Below are positions 9,384 through 16,881 of a stretch of 64,000 nucleotides of DNA, piece by piece; the first letter of the stretch is position 1, and each line of letters opens with the position of its first letter. The position numbers and the translations under genes were made by a program. The notes below the pieces were generated by a model. It made no database searches. It had not been told where the DNA came from and worked only from the letters and a program-made list of their open reading frames with translations. This DNA comes from Sphingobacteriaceae bacterium. Its GTDB lineage: Bacteria; Bacteroidota; Bacteroidia; Sphingobacteriales; Sphingobacteriaceae. The stretch lies in contig JAGIAD010000005.1 of the NCBI GenBank assembly GCA_017745075.1, positions 62,001 to 126,000 on the forward strand, written 5' to 3'.

Positions 9384-9752
9384 TTAATGTTTGCTGCCGA
9401 TTTGGAAATTAGCATACCAATCTTCCAAAACGTCAATTACAGGAAGAAGGGTTTTTCCTAAACCGGTGAGTTTATATTCTACCCGGGGAGGAGATTCTGC
9501 AAAAGCCTGCCGTTCAATAAGTCTGTCACGCTCCATTTCTCTCAACTGTGTAGTTAATGTACCCTGACTTAAGAAATTCGTTTCGCGTTTCAGTTCGCCA
9601 AATCTTTTAGGACATTTAGCAGCAATGGCTTTAATGAGCATAATTTTCCATTTACCGCCAATTATTTTAAATACACCCGTCAACGGAGAGTCATTTAAAA
9701 ATAAATCTTCATTTGTAACTGCTTTACGCTCATTATTAGTATTGTTTTGCAT
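9384..9752 (-). CDS. HxlR-family winged-helix transcriptional regulator
   Basis: The 122-residue protein has the full HxlR helix-turn-helix pattern: GGKWKIMLIKAI, then KRFGELKRE, LSQGTLTTQLREMERDRLIERQ and the wing VEYKLTGLGKTL. These dimeric regulators usually respond to reactive aldehydes, quinones or redox stress. Some use a cysteine; here Cys49 (in AAKCPKRF) is present. It is divergent from an efflux pump gene with about 76 nt between starts, so it probably represses or activates that pump and itself. The inducer cannot be read from sequence. Confidence 0.9.
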   Translation of the reverse strand: MQNNTNNERKAVTNEDLFLNDSPLTGVFKIIGGKWKIMLIKAIAAKCPKRFGELKRETNFLSQGTLTTQLREMERDRLIERQAFAESPPRVEYKLTGLGKTLLPVIDVLEDWYANFQIGSKH

Positions 9753-9828
9753 ACCTGGTACTGTTTAAATGACTACTTGATTGCTACTAAAGCCTTTTTT
9801 TCCTTTGGATCTTAAATATAAGAAAAGC

Positions 9829-11226
9829 ATGAAAAAATACAGCAAGTGGTTTCCGTTCCTGATTGCCTCTTCGGCCATATTTTTATCCGTTTTGGATCTG
9901 TTCATCGTTAATGTAGCACTTCCTACAATAAAAACAGGGATAAAAGGTACCCATGCCGATATGCAATTGGTAATTGTGATGTATATTATAGGTTATGCTT
10001 CATTTTTAATTGCCGGCGGCCGTGCAGGCGGGTATTTTGGAAAGAAAAAAGTGTTTTTAACCGGAATGCTGGTTTTTACCATTGCTTCTTTATGCTGTGG
10101 CGTATCACAATCGGCAATCCAGTTAAATTTAGCACGTTTTATACAGGGGATAAGTGGCGCGTTTATGGTGCCACAAGGGATTGCTTTTATCCCTGGTTTA
10201 TTTCCTGATCAAAAAGAACGCATAAAGATGCTGGGGGTTTATGGCAGTATTGCTGGCACTGCTTCTGTTATTGGTCAGTTTTTAGGCGGATTGATTCCTG
10301 ATCTGGGAATTATTCAGCAGGGCTGGCGTTTAATCTTCCTGATTAATGTGCCTGTTGGATTAACCGCTGTTATACTGGGGCTAAAATACCTGAAAGAGCT
10401 GCCCGTTAAAGCTAAAGGAAAATTTGATTTTATCGGCAGTCTTTTGCTGATGTTCACATTAACCTTTTTGATTTACCCATTAATACAGGGCCGGGAGTTG
10501 GGCTGGCCAATTTGGAGCATTTCCATGTTGTTGCTATCATTAGTGTTTTTGTTTGTATTCATTAATTGCCAGCGCCTAAGTATAAAGACTGGAAACACCC
10601 CGTTGATAAGTACAGCTCTTTTTAAAAATTCCGAATTCCGGATAGGGCTTTTAATTTCCCTGTTTTATTATCTTGTTCAGGATTCTTATTTTCTGATCAA
10701 CACTGTTAATTTGCAAAGTGGGATGGGAATAAGTTCTGCACGCACCGGGGTCTATTTTGTTTGCCAGGGACTCGGTTATGTAATGGCATCAATGTTTTTT
10801 ACGCCGCTGGTGGCCCGTTATGGCAAATTTATTTCACTTACAGGATCTGTCATCATGATTGTGGCACTTCTTTTTCATCTGTTCATATTTAATTTAAATA
10901 ACGCATCGCCATTATATATTGGCATGGTGTTGTTTGTGTATGGGATAGGTTGCGGTACAATTTTGCCATCTTTAATGACGATATCATTAAAAAGTACCTC
11001 TGAAGAGGAGATGGGGGCTTCATCAGGTGTCTATTTAACGCTGCAACAGGTTTCTGTGGCCATTGGGGTTGCAGTTGTAGGCGGTGTTTTTTTTGGTAAA
11101 CTCCATCATCCGGTTGAGGTTTCGCAGTTTCCTGTCGCCTATCAATGGGCAACTTTGATGAATATCGGGTTTCTGGTGATTGTTAGCATATTATTAATGC
11201 TGGTGCCAAAAACTAGGAAAGTATAA
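9829..11226 (+). CDS. MFS transporter, DHA2 (14-helix) drug:H+ antiporter type
   Basis: This inner-membrane exporter of the EmrB/QacA type has about 14 hydrophobic helices. It shows the MFS motif A region GGRAGGYFGKKKVF (about 60-75), motif C-like GIAFIPGLF and GSIAGTASVIGQFLGG. I chose ATG at 9829 (465 residues) because the first in-frame codon, a TTG at 9781, lies close to the divergent regulator's start and adds a non-hydrophobic leader. No EmrA-like partner is adjacent. The substrate is unknown. The divergent HxlR gene is the likely local regulator. It converges on purN, with 7 nt between the ends. Confidence 0.88.
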   Translation: MKKYSKWFPFLIASSAIFLSVLDLFIVNVALPTIKTGIKGTHADMQLVIVMYIIGYASFLIAGGRAGGYFGKKKVFLTGMLVFTIASLCCGVSQSAIQLNLARFIQGISGAFMVPQGIAFIPGLFPDQKERIKMLGVYGSIAGTASVIGQFLGGLIPDLGIIQQGWRLIFLINVPVGLTAVILGLKYLKELPVKAKGKFDFIGSLLLMFTLTFLIYPLIQGRELGWPIWSISMLLLSLVFLFVFINCQRLSIKTGNTPLISTALFKNSEFRIGLLISLFYYLVQDSYFLINTVNLQSGMGISSARTGVYFVCQGLGYVMASMFFTPLVARYGKFISLTGSVIMIVALLFHLFIFNLNNASPLYIGMVLFVYGIGCGTILPSLMTISLKSTSEEEMGASSGVYLTLQQVSVAIGVAVVGGVFFGKLHHPVEVSQFPVAYQWATLMNIGFLVIVSILLMLVPKTRKV

Positions 11227-11233
11227 TTTCGGA

Positions 11234-11812
11234 TTACTTTTTTAGCTTTTTTACAATAGTCTCTACTATCCGCGGGTAATGCTGATGCTCGAGCTGCTGG
11301 CCTTTAAATTTTACCATTTCCAGGTTGTCGTTTTTGTCGATCCTGTAGCGGGCCTGGTAAATGTACTCGCCTTCATCGTAATTTTCGTTTACATAATGAA
11401 TAGTGATTCCGCCCTCAGTTTCCCCCGCAGCCATCACAGCATGGTGTACATGGTCGCCATACATGCCTTTTCCTCCAAATTTAGGAAGGATAGCAGGGTG
11501 GATATTTACGATTCTGCCCGGGTAGGCGTGGATCAGGTTTTTAGGGATCAGCCAAAGGAAACCAGCCAGTACGATAAAATCAATGTCGAGATTTTTAAGC
11601 AGGTCCACCACCTCATCGGTTTTATAAAACTCGTTCTTGTCGAAAATGTGGGTAGGGATTTCGAAATTGTCAGCTCTTTGTAACACATAGGCATCGGCGT
11701 TATTGGTTAATACCAAAGAAATTTCAATTTCGTTACTCCTTTTAAAATGTTCCATCAGTTTTTGGGCATTGGAACCAGAACCTGATGCAAAGATGGCTAT
11801 TCGTTTTTTCAC
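11234..11812 (-). CDS. purN: Phosphoribosylglycinamide formyltransferase PurN
   Basis: PurN transfers a formyl group from 10-formyl-THF to GAR, the third step of purine synthesis. The 192-residue protein has the family layout: FASGSGSNAQKLMEHF near the N-terminus for phosphate binding, the catalytic NIHPAILPKFGGKGMYG loop (Asn and His), and the Asp-containing VNENYDEGEYI. The start is supported by a -7 box 18 nt upstream. The MFS gene ends only 7 nt from its stop on the other strand, and no terminator is seen between them. Confidence 0.95.
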   Translation of the reverse strand: MKKRIAIFASGSGSNAQKLMEHFKRSNEIEISLVLTNNADAYVLQRADNFEIPTHIFDKNEFYKTDEVVDLLKNLDIDFIVLAGFLWLIPKNLIHAYPGRIVNIHPAILPKFGGKGMYGDHVHHAVMAAGETEGGITIHYVNENYDEGEYIYQARYRIDKNDNLEMVKFKGQQLEHQHYPRIVETIVKKLKK

Positions 11813-11829
11813 TCAAAAATCGTTTTGCC

Positions 11830-11837
11830 CAAAAATA
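11830..11837 (-). promoter_or_regulatory. Putative -7 box for purN
   Basis: The minus strand reads TATTTTTG, matching TAnnTTTG, 18 nt before the purN start. Confidence 0.4.
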
Positions 11838-12120
11838 GTATTTTTGAGGCTGTTTTCTTACAGCCTGTTCAAAATTCAATAAAAAATAATTATTATCCCC
11901 ACCCGGGCCTGTTAAAGAGCTGGCATTTTAGTGCAAAGAAGGCATCGCGGCATGCTTAGCGGGTAGAAAATTATTATGGCAGATAATAGTGAATAAAATT
12001 TAAAGAGGTATTTAATCGGAAAGAAATTTTTATTCAGCTGAGCTAAAACATTATTAATGAATAATTTTAATATATTTTTGCGGTTGGGAAAGGGGCTTGG
12101 ATTTTAATTGAAAAAAAGTT
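11838..12120. other. Intergenic region upstream of rpsT, no gene seen
   Basis: The stretch is A/T-rich without a supported open frame. A second TAnnTTTG match (TATTTTTG, 12073-12080) could be an additional rpsT promoter. A short GC-rich patch (CCCACCCGGGCC near 11896) has no clear partner. Confidence 0.4.
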
Positions 12121-12129
12121 AAAAGTGTT

Positions 12130-12160
12130 TTGTAGTTTAAAAATATTAATCCTATATTTG
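12130..12160 (+). promoter_or_regulatory. rpsT promoter (-33 TTG, -7 TATATTTG)
   Basis: TTG at 12130-12132 and TATATTTG at 12153-12160 are spaced by 20 nt, the arrangement expected for the Bacteroidota housekeeping sigma factor. A leader of roughly 43 nt would follow. Confidence 0.7.
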
Positions 12161-12209
12161 CAACCCAAATTAAAGGAAACGAATAAGAAAAATAAAAGGC
12201 TAAATAGAA

Positions 12210-12464
12210 ATGGCAAATCATAAATCTTCATTAAAAAGAATTAGAGCAAACGCAACAAAACGTTTACGTAACAGATATCAGGCAAAAACTACACGTACTT
12301 TCATTAAAAGATTGCGTGCTGCAGAAGATAAAAAAACTGCATCTGATTTATTGCCTAAAGTAATCTCTATGTTAGATCGTTTAGCTAAAAAGAACGTTAT
12401 CCATAAAAACAAAGCGGCAAACAACAAATCAAAATTAACGAAATTCGTTAACGGTTTAAAATAA
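12210..12464 (+). CDS. rpsT: 30S ribosomal protein S20 (bS20)
   Basis: bS20 binds 16S rRNA early in small-subunit assembly. The 84-residue, Lys/Arg-rich helical protein starts MANHKSSLKRIR, which is typical of the family, and has the usual length. No Shine-Dalgarno sequence precedes it, as is normal in this phylum. It has its own promoter and an intrinsic terminator, so it is monocistronic. Confidence 0.97.
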   Translation: MANHKSSLKRIRANATKRLRNRYQAKTTRTFIKRLRAAEDKKTASDLLPKVISMLDRLAKKNVIHKNKAANNKSKLTKFVNGLK

Positions 12465-12489
12465 GCCAATTTTTTTACGATATTAGTAA

Positions 12490-12526
12490 AGGCATCTCAA
12501 CTTTTGGTTGAGATGCCTTTTTTTGT
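12490..12526 (+). terminator. Intrinsic terminator of rpsT
   Basis: GGCATCTCAAC and GTTGAGATGCC pair around a TTTTG loop and are followed by a T-run. The hairpin covers the non-ATG start that would otherwise extend radC. Confidence 0.85.
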
Positions 12527-12533
12527 TAAAAAA

Positions 12534-13232
12534 ATGGAAAGCTACGAACAGAAATTAGGTATAAAATTATGGGCCGAAGAAGATCGTCCACGTGAAAAAC
12601 TTTTATTACACGGGCGCAGACATTTAACTGATGCCGAACTTATTGCTATTTTAATCGGCTCGGGAAATAAAAATGAAACCGCCGTAGATTTGAGTAAAAG
12701 GATTTTGTCGTTTTACGATAACAATTTAACAAAACTGGGTAAAGCTTCAATTCTGGAACTTTCGAGGTTTAGGGGAATCGGAGAAGCCAAAGCATTAACC
12801 ATTATTGCAGCTTTAGAGCTTGGGCTGCGGCGAAAGGAAACGGTTGAGGATGCCATTACCCATGTAAATACCTCTAAAGATGTTTACAGGTATTTACATC
12901 AAACCTTCGCTAACCTCAATCACGAAGAATTCTGGATACTACTTCTAAACAGGTCTAACCGCGTAATAGGTAAGTTTTTAATCAGTAAAGGCGGACAGGC
13001 AGGTACCGTAGCCGATCCGAAAATTATTTTTAAAACAGCTTTGGAAAACAATGCTGCAAATATTGTGCTGGCACATAACCATCCTTCGGGAAGTCTCAAG
13101 CCCAGTGAGAGCGATGATAAATTGACCAGGGACATGGTTGCCTCAGGAAATTTGCTGAGCCTGTATGTGGTAGATCACCTGATTTTTGCCAACAACCGAT
13201 ATTATAGTTACAGAGATGAAGATTTGATTTAA
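12534..13232 (+). CDS. radC: RadC family JAMM-domain protein
   Basis: The 232-residue protein has an N-terminal HhH region (FRGIGEAKALTIIAALELG) and a C-terminal JAB/MPN domain with the metal-binding motif HNHPSGSLKPSESD. Despite the name, RadC has no proven role in DNA repair; links to transformation and to anti-restriction-like functions exist in the family. I start it at ATG 12534, because an upstream in-frame TTG (12504) lies inside the rpsT terminator hairpin. No own promoter was found, so readthrough from rpsT is possible. Confidence 0.9.
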   Translation: MESYEQKLGIKLWAEEDRPREKLLLHGRRHLTDAELIAILIGSGNKNETAVDLSKRILSFYDNNLTKLGKASILELSRFRGIGEAKALTIIAALELGLRRKETVEDAITHVNTSKDVYRYLHQTFANLNHEEFWILLLNRSNRVIGKFLISKGGQAGTVADPKIIFKTALENNAANIVLAHNHPSGSLKPSESDDKLTRDMVASGNLLSLYVVDHLIFANNRYYSYRDEDLI

Positions 13233-13340
13233 AAAATGTTCGAATGTTAAAGTATAATTAACGTTCAGTTTGTATCATCGCGGCTCAAATTTAGATGTAG
13301 CTGGCCTGCCAGTACATTAATTAAATGGTGAATTATATTT

Positions 13341-14177
13341 ATGAATACTTTAAAAATTATCCCTGTTTTTCTTTTATTAACCATAATGGCTTTTGCTCAG
13401 AAAAAAGCTGTCCCTGTTAATATCATTACCTACAACATCCGCTTAAATGTGGCATCAGATGGTGTTAATGCCTGGCCTAACCGAAAAGATAATGTAAAAG
13501 CTTTGGTGAAATTTCATGATGCCGATATTCTTTGTGTACAGGAGGCTTTGCCGGAACAATTCGATGCTTTGCTCGAAAATTCCAATTTCGATGTAGTAGG
13601 GGTTGGGCGCGATGATGGTAAAAGAAAAGGTGAGTTTTCAGCAGTTTATTTCGATAAAGATAGATTTGCAAAAAAAGATGGTGGAACATTTTGGTTGTCG
13701 GAAACCCCTGATGTTCCATCGAAAGGATGGGATGCTGCGCTTAACCGTGTATGCAGCTGGGTTAAACTGTACGATAAGCTGAACAAAAAAGAGTTTATTG
13801 TTTTTAATACCCATTACGATCATGTTGGGGTAAAAGCGAGGATTGAATCTGCTAAATTGTTAAAACAGAAAATACAGCAGATTGCTCCAACTTTACCCGT
13901 TGTTTTTACCGGCGATTTAAATGTTACACCTGAAACTGAAGCAATCGCTACAATCAAGTCGTTCCTTATCGATGCGAAAGATATTTCTGTAGAACCTCCA
14001 TACGGCCCGGCAGGTACTTTTAATGGTTTTGATTTTAACAGCGACCTGAAAAACCGGATCGATTATATTTTTGTAAACAAAGGATTTAAGGTGCAGAAAT
14101 TTGCTGTGTTAACTGATAGTAAGGATAAAAGGTATTATTCAGATCATTTACCTGTTTTTTGCCGTTTATTCTTTTAA
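13341..14177 (+). CDS. Secreted endonuclease/exonuclease/phosphatase family protein
   Basis: The 278-residue protein has a cleavable signal peptide (about 1-19, ending MAFAQ) and an EEP-fold hydrolase domain: ITYNIRLN, the catalytic-Glu phrase LCVQEALPEQ, FNTHYDH, FTGDLNVTPE, and the C-terminal SDHLPVF. All expected metal and catalytic residues are present. Members may be DNases, sphingomyelinase-like or inositol/sugar phosphatases, and the substrate cannot be told. The 3 nt gap to the next gene suggests cotranscription with the Lgt-like/radical SAM cluster, so a phospholipid-head-group role is conceivable (inference). Confidence 0.88.
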   Translation: MNTLKIIPVFLLLTIMAFAQKKAVPVNIITYNIRLNVASDGVNAWPNRKDNVKALVKFHDADILCVQEALPEQFDALLENSNFDVVGVGRDDGKRKGEFSAVYFDKDRFAKKDGGTFWLSETPDVPSKGWDAALNRVCSWVKLYDKLNKKEFIVFNTHYDHVGVKARIESAKLLKQKIQQIAPTLPVVFTGDLNVTPETEAIATIKSFLIDAKDISVEPPYGPAGTFNGFDFNSDLKNRIDYIFVNKGFKVQKFAVLTDSKDKRYYSDHLPVFCRLFF

Positions 14178-14180
14178 CAG

Positions 14181-14945
14181 ATGCTGTTAAAATCTGTATC
14201 TCCATTTCCTTTCCAATTCGAACTTTTTGGTAAGCAATACCATTACCACTATATTTTCGAAACCCTGGCCTTTATGGTTGGTGTAAGGTTGTATTATTAT
14301 TATAAAAAGGGAATTGCAGATCCGATATCTGACGAAAACAGGCTGTGGATTATGTTGGGTGCCATGCTTGGCGCTTTAATCGGTTCGCGCATAATTGCCG
14401 TGCTCGAAACTCCTCAGGTACTCAGCCATCTTAGTTTTTCGGTTCTTTACCAGAGTAAAACCATTGTGGGCGGTTTGCTTGGTGGTTTATTCGGGGTCGA
14501 ATTAATTAAAAAGATAATTGGTGTGAATGTCGCCTCCGGAGACATCTATGTTATCCCGATTTTGGTAGCCCTCATTATCGGCCGTATCGGTTGCTTTTCG
14601 ATGGGGATCGATGAGCCAACCTATGGTATTCCTACCCACCTGTTTACCGGGATGGATTTAGGTGATGGTATACGCCGGCATCCCATCATGCTTTACGAAA
14701 TAGTTTACCTCATCCTTTTGATTATTCTTTTTAACAGCATCAAGCATCAGGAACTGATCAATGGCGATCGCTTTAAATTATTTATGTTGTTGTATTTCTT
14801 ATTTCGCTTCCTGATCGAATTTATTAAGCCTTACCATTCATTATTTTTAAGTTTAAGCAGTATTCATTGGTCAGCATTGTTTATTTTTATTTATTATTAT
14901 CGATTCATCATCAGAATTTCAAAGAAGATAACAGCTAAACAGTAA
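14181..14945 (+). CDS. Divergent prolipoprotein diacylglyceryl transferase (Lgt)-like membrane protein
   Basis: The 254-residue polytopic inner-membrane protein has about seven helices. Canonical Lgt moves diacylglyceryl from phosphatidylglycerol to a lipobox Cys. The Lgt landmarks are partly kept: the SKTIVGGLLGGLFG loop (about 92-105) and GRIGCFSMGIDEPTYG (about 134-149), followed by RHPIMLYE. However, the Asn that follows GR-I-G in canonical Lgt is Cys here, and the Glu-containing signature is altered. It therefore belongs to a divergent branch. A canonical lgt is expected elsewhere in the genome. The next gene, a lipid-type radical SAM enzyme, starts 5 nt later, which suggests a joint acyl-lipid reaction. 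Confidence 0.8.
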   Translation: MLLKSVSPFPFQFELFGKQYHYHYIFETLAFMVGVRLYYYYKKGIADPISDENRLWIMLGAMLGALIGSRIIAVLETPQVLSHLSFSVLYQSKTIVGGLLGGLFGVELIKKIIGVNVASGDIYVIPILVALIIGRIGCFSMGIDEPTYGIPTHLFTGMDLGDGIRRHPIMLYEIVYLILLIILFNSIKHQELINGDRFKLFMLLYFLFRFLIEFIKPYHSLFLSLSSIHWSALFIFIYYYRFIIRISKKITAKQ

Positions 14946-14950
14946 ACATT

Positions 14951-16345
14951 ATGGCCAACACAAGAGATTATACATATTACGATTATACCAAAAGTCTTTG
15001 TCCGGAATGTTTACAGCTTTGCGATGCGAAAATTGTTTTTCAGGATGCTAAAGTTTTTATGCTGAAAAATTGCAGAACGCATGGGGATAGTAAAGTGATG
15101 ATTGCCGATGATGTAGAATATTACAAACAGATCAGGAATTACAATAAACAATCGGAAATGCCGCTTAAGTTCAATACCAAAGTGCATTATGGTTGCCCTT
15201 ATGATTGTGGTTTGTGTACCGATCATGAACAGCATTCGTGTTTAACGGTAATAGAGGTTACCGATCGTTGTAACCTTGCCTGTCCAACATGTTATGCCAT
15301 GTCATCACCAAGTTATGGCAGGCATAGGACCCTCGCAGAAATAGAGCGGATGATGGATGTGGTGGTGGCCAACGAGGGGGAGCCGGATGTAGTGCAGCTT
15401 TCGGGCGGGGAACCAACGGTACATCCCGAATTTTTTAAGATTTTAGACCTCGCCAAAACCAAACCCATCAAACATTTAATGGTAAATACGAATGGGATCA
15501 GGATTGCAAAAGACATTAAATTTGTGGAGAAACTGGCCGGTTATATGCCCGATTTTGAAATTTATCTGCAGTTTGATAGTTTCAGCCCCGAAGTATTAAC
15601 CAGGCTGAGGGGGGAAGACCTTAGCGAGGTGAGGAGAAAAGCCATCGATCATTTAAACCAATTTAACGTATCTACAACTTTGGTTGTTACTTTACAAAAT
15701 GGCTTAAATGACCATGAAATTGGCGATATTTTGGATTATGCACTTAAACAGAAATGCGTGCGCGGAGTAACTTTTCAGCCTACCCAGGTTGCAGGGAGGA
15801 ATGATAACTATAACGATCAGCAGGGCAGGATCACCCTGACAGAAGTGCGCAGAAAAATTTATGAGCAATACCCAACCTTTACTCCGCAGGATTTAATTCC
15901 TGTTCCCTGTAATCCTGATGCGCTTTGCATGGCTTATGCCTTAAAAATAGGGGATAAGGTAATCCCGATGACACATTTGATCAACCCGGAAGATTTGCTG
16001 AATAATTCAAAAAATACCATTGTTTTTGAACATGATGAAAAACTGAAAAAGCACATGCTCAATTTGTTTAGTACCGGTGTTTCGGTAGATTGCGCTGAAG
16101 ACACTTTTGGTGAACTGATGTGCTGTTTGCCGAGGGTAAAATCAGACAGTTTAAGCTATGATAACCTGTTTAGGATTATTATCATGAATTTTATGGATCC
16201 GCTTGATTTTGACGTTCGAGCAGTTAAAAAATCATGTGTGCATATTGTGAGCGATAAATATAAAATGGTACCTTTCGAAACCATGAATATTTTTTACCGC
16301 GATAATAAAATAGATCTGATCAGGGAAAAATTAAATATGAACTGA
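14951..16345 (+). CDS. Radical SAM enzyme of the tetraether-lipid-synthase-like (COG1964-type) family
   Basis: The 464-residue protein carries the radical SAM cluster motif CX3CX2C in RCNLACPTC (Cys107/111/114) and a second CX3CX2C just before it (CPYDCGLC, Cys82/86/89). An N-terminal CPEC...C...C set (Cys17/20/24/41) could form a rubredoxin-like site, and more cysteines follow in VPCNPDALC and DCAEDTF...CC. SAM-binding LSGGEPTVHPEF is present. This layout is that of archaeal Tes (MJ0619), which joins lipid tails by a radical C-C bond. I infer a lipid or acyl substrate, not specifically tetraethers. It is cotranscribed with an Lgt-like gene (5 nt before) and small membrane proteins (1 nt after). 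Confidence 0.85.
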   Translation: MANTRDYTYYDYTKSLCPECLQLCDAKIVFQDAKVFMLKNCRTHGDSKVMIADDVEYYKQIRNYNKQSEMPLKFNTKVHYGCPYDCGLCTDHEQHSCLTVIEVTDRCNLACPTCYAMSSPSYGRHRTLAEIERMMDVVVANEGEPDVVQLSGGEPTVHPEFFKILDLAKTKPIKHLMVNTNGIRIAKDIKFVEKLAGYMPDFEIYLQFDSFSPEVLTRLRGEDLSEVRRKAIDHLNQFNVSTTLVVTLQNGLNDHEIGDILDYALKQKCVRGVTFQPTQVAGRNDNYNDQQGRITLTEVRRKIYEQYPTFTPQDLIPVPCNPDALCMAYALKIGDKVIPMTHLINPEDLLNNSKNTIVFEHDEKLKKHMLNLFSTGVSVDCAEDTFGELMCCLPRVKSDSLSYDNLFRIIIMNFMDPLDFDVRAVKKSCVHIVSDKYKMVPFETMNIFYRDNKIDLIREKLNMN

Positions 16346-16346
16346 T

Positions 16347-16541
16347 ATGGGTGGTTTATTCGTATTATTGATTGTTTATTGCCTTACCGCTGTCGTGCTT
16401 TTTGTGGTAGGGATTATTCAGATTATCATTAAGTCATCAAGGAACGAACCGGTAAAACCGGGGTTAAAGTTGCTTATTATTTCGGTAATTATGGTGGTAA
16501 TCGGTTTTGGAGCTTGTGCTGTATTGCTGGCCAACAGTTAA
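16347..16541 (+). CDS. Small two-helix membrane protein, paralog 1
   Basis: I do not recognise a family. The 64-residue protein has two hydrophobic helices (about 3-28 and 42-62) around a short positively charged loop SSRNEPVKPGLK. It starts 1 nt after the radical SAM stop, so it is almost certainly translated from the same message. The next gene is a clear paralog: both share GIIQIIxK, the VKPGLKL turn and IGxGACAV. A role as an accessory or anchoring subunit for the neighbouring lipid enzymes is inference. Confidence 0.75.
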   Translation: MGGLFVLLIVYCLTAVVLFVVGIIQIIIKSSRNEPVKPGLKLLIISVIMVVIGFGACAVLLANS

Positions 16542-16556
16542 TTTCAATATAAATCC

Positions 16557-16751
16557 ATGGGAATTTTCATTATATATTGGGTAATTGTCGTATTGTTGTT
16601 TGTAATTGGCATTATCCAGATCATCGTAAAGGCAATTAAAGATCAATCAGTTAAACCGGGTCTTAAATTGGTTATTGCCTCTGTTATTATGCTGGTAATA
16701 GGCGCTGGAGCCTGTGCCGTAATTCTATCCAATTTAAAGATTGGTCATTAG
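16557..16751 (+). CDS. Small two-helix membrane protein, paralog 2
   Basis: This 64-residue protein is a tandem paralog of the preceding one, sharing VVLLFVIGIIQIIVK, SVKPGLKLVIASVIM and IGAGACAVIL. Both copies keep the loop proline-glycine and a cysteine in the second helix (GACAV). The gap between copies is 15 nt. Conservation at protein level, with clear DNA divergence, means both copies have been kept under selection. Function is unknown. It ends the cluster; the next gene, pheT, has its own promoter. Confidence 0.75.
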   Translation: MGIFIIYWVIVVLLFVIGIIQIIVKAIKDQSVKPGLKLVIASVIMLVIGAGACAVILSNLKIGH

Positions 16752-16805
16752 TCATTTTTATTGCCAAGATAGCGGGTTTAACTTTCTCCTTTGACCTTTA
16801 AATAA

Positions 16806-16813
16806 TATCTTTG
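16806..16813 (+). promoter_or_regulatory. Putative -7 box for pheT
   Basis: TATCTTTG matches TAnnTTTG 68 nt before the pheT ATG. The leader contains a short partial repeat ACTTGATACTCATTACTTGATT. No good -33 element was found. Confidence 0.45.
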
Positions 16814-16881
16814 CGTTTTAATAAATTGATTATCATCTGGGCTTGTCCCGGTACTTGATACTCATTACTTGATTCTCTAAA

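Noticed and set aside
9781-9828. TTG start extending the MFS protein
   Set aside because: It adds a short charged leader in the regulator-promoter region; the ATG at 9829 gives a normal N-terminus.
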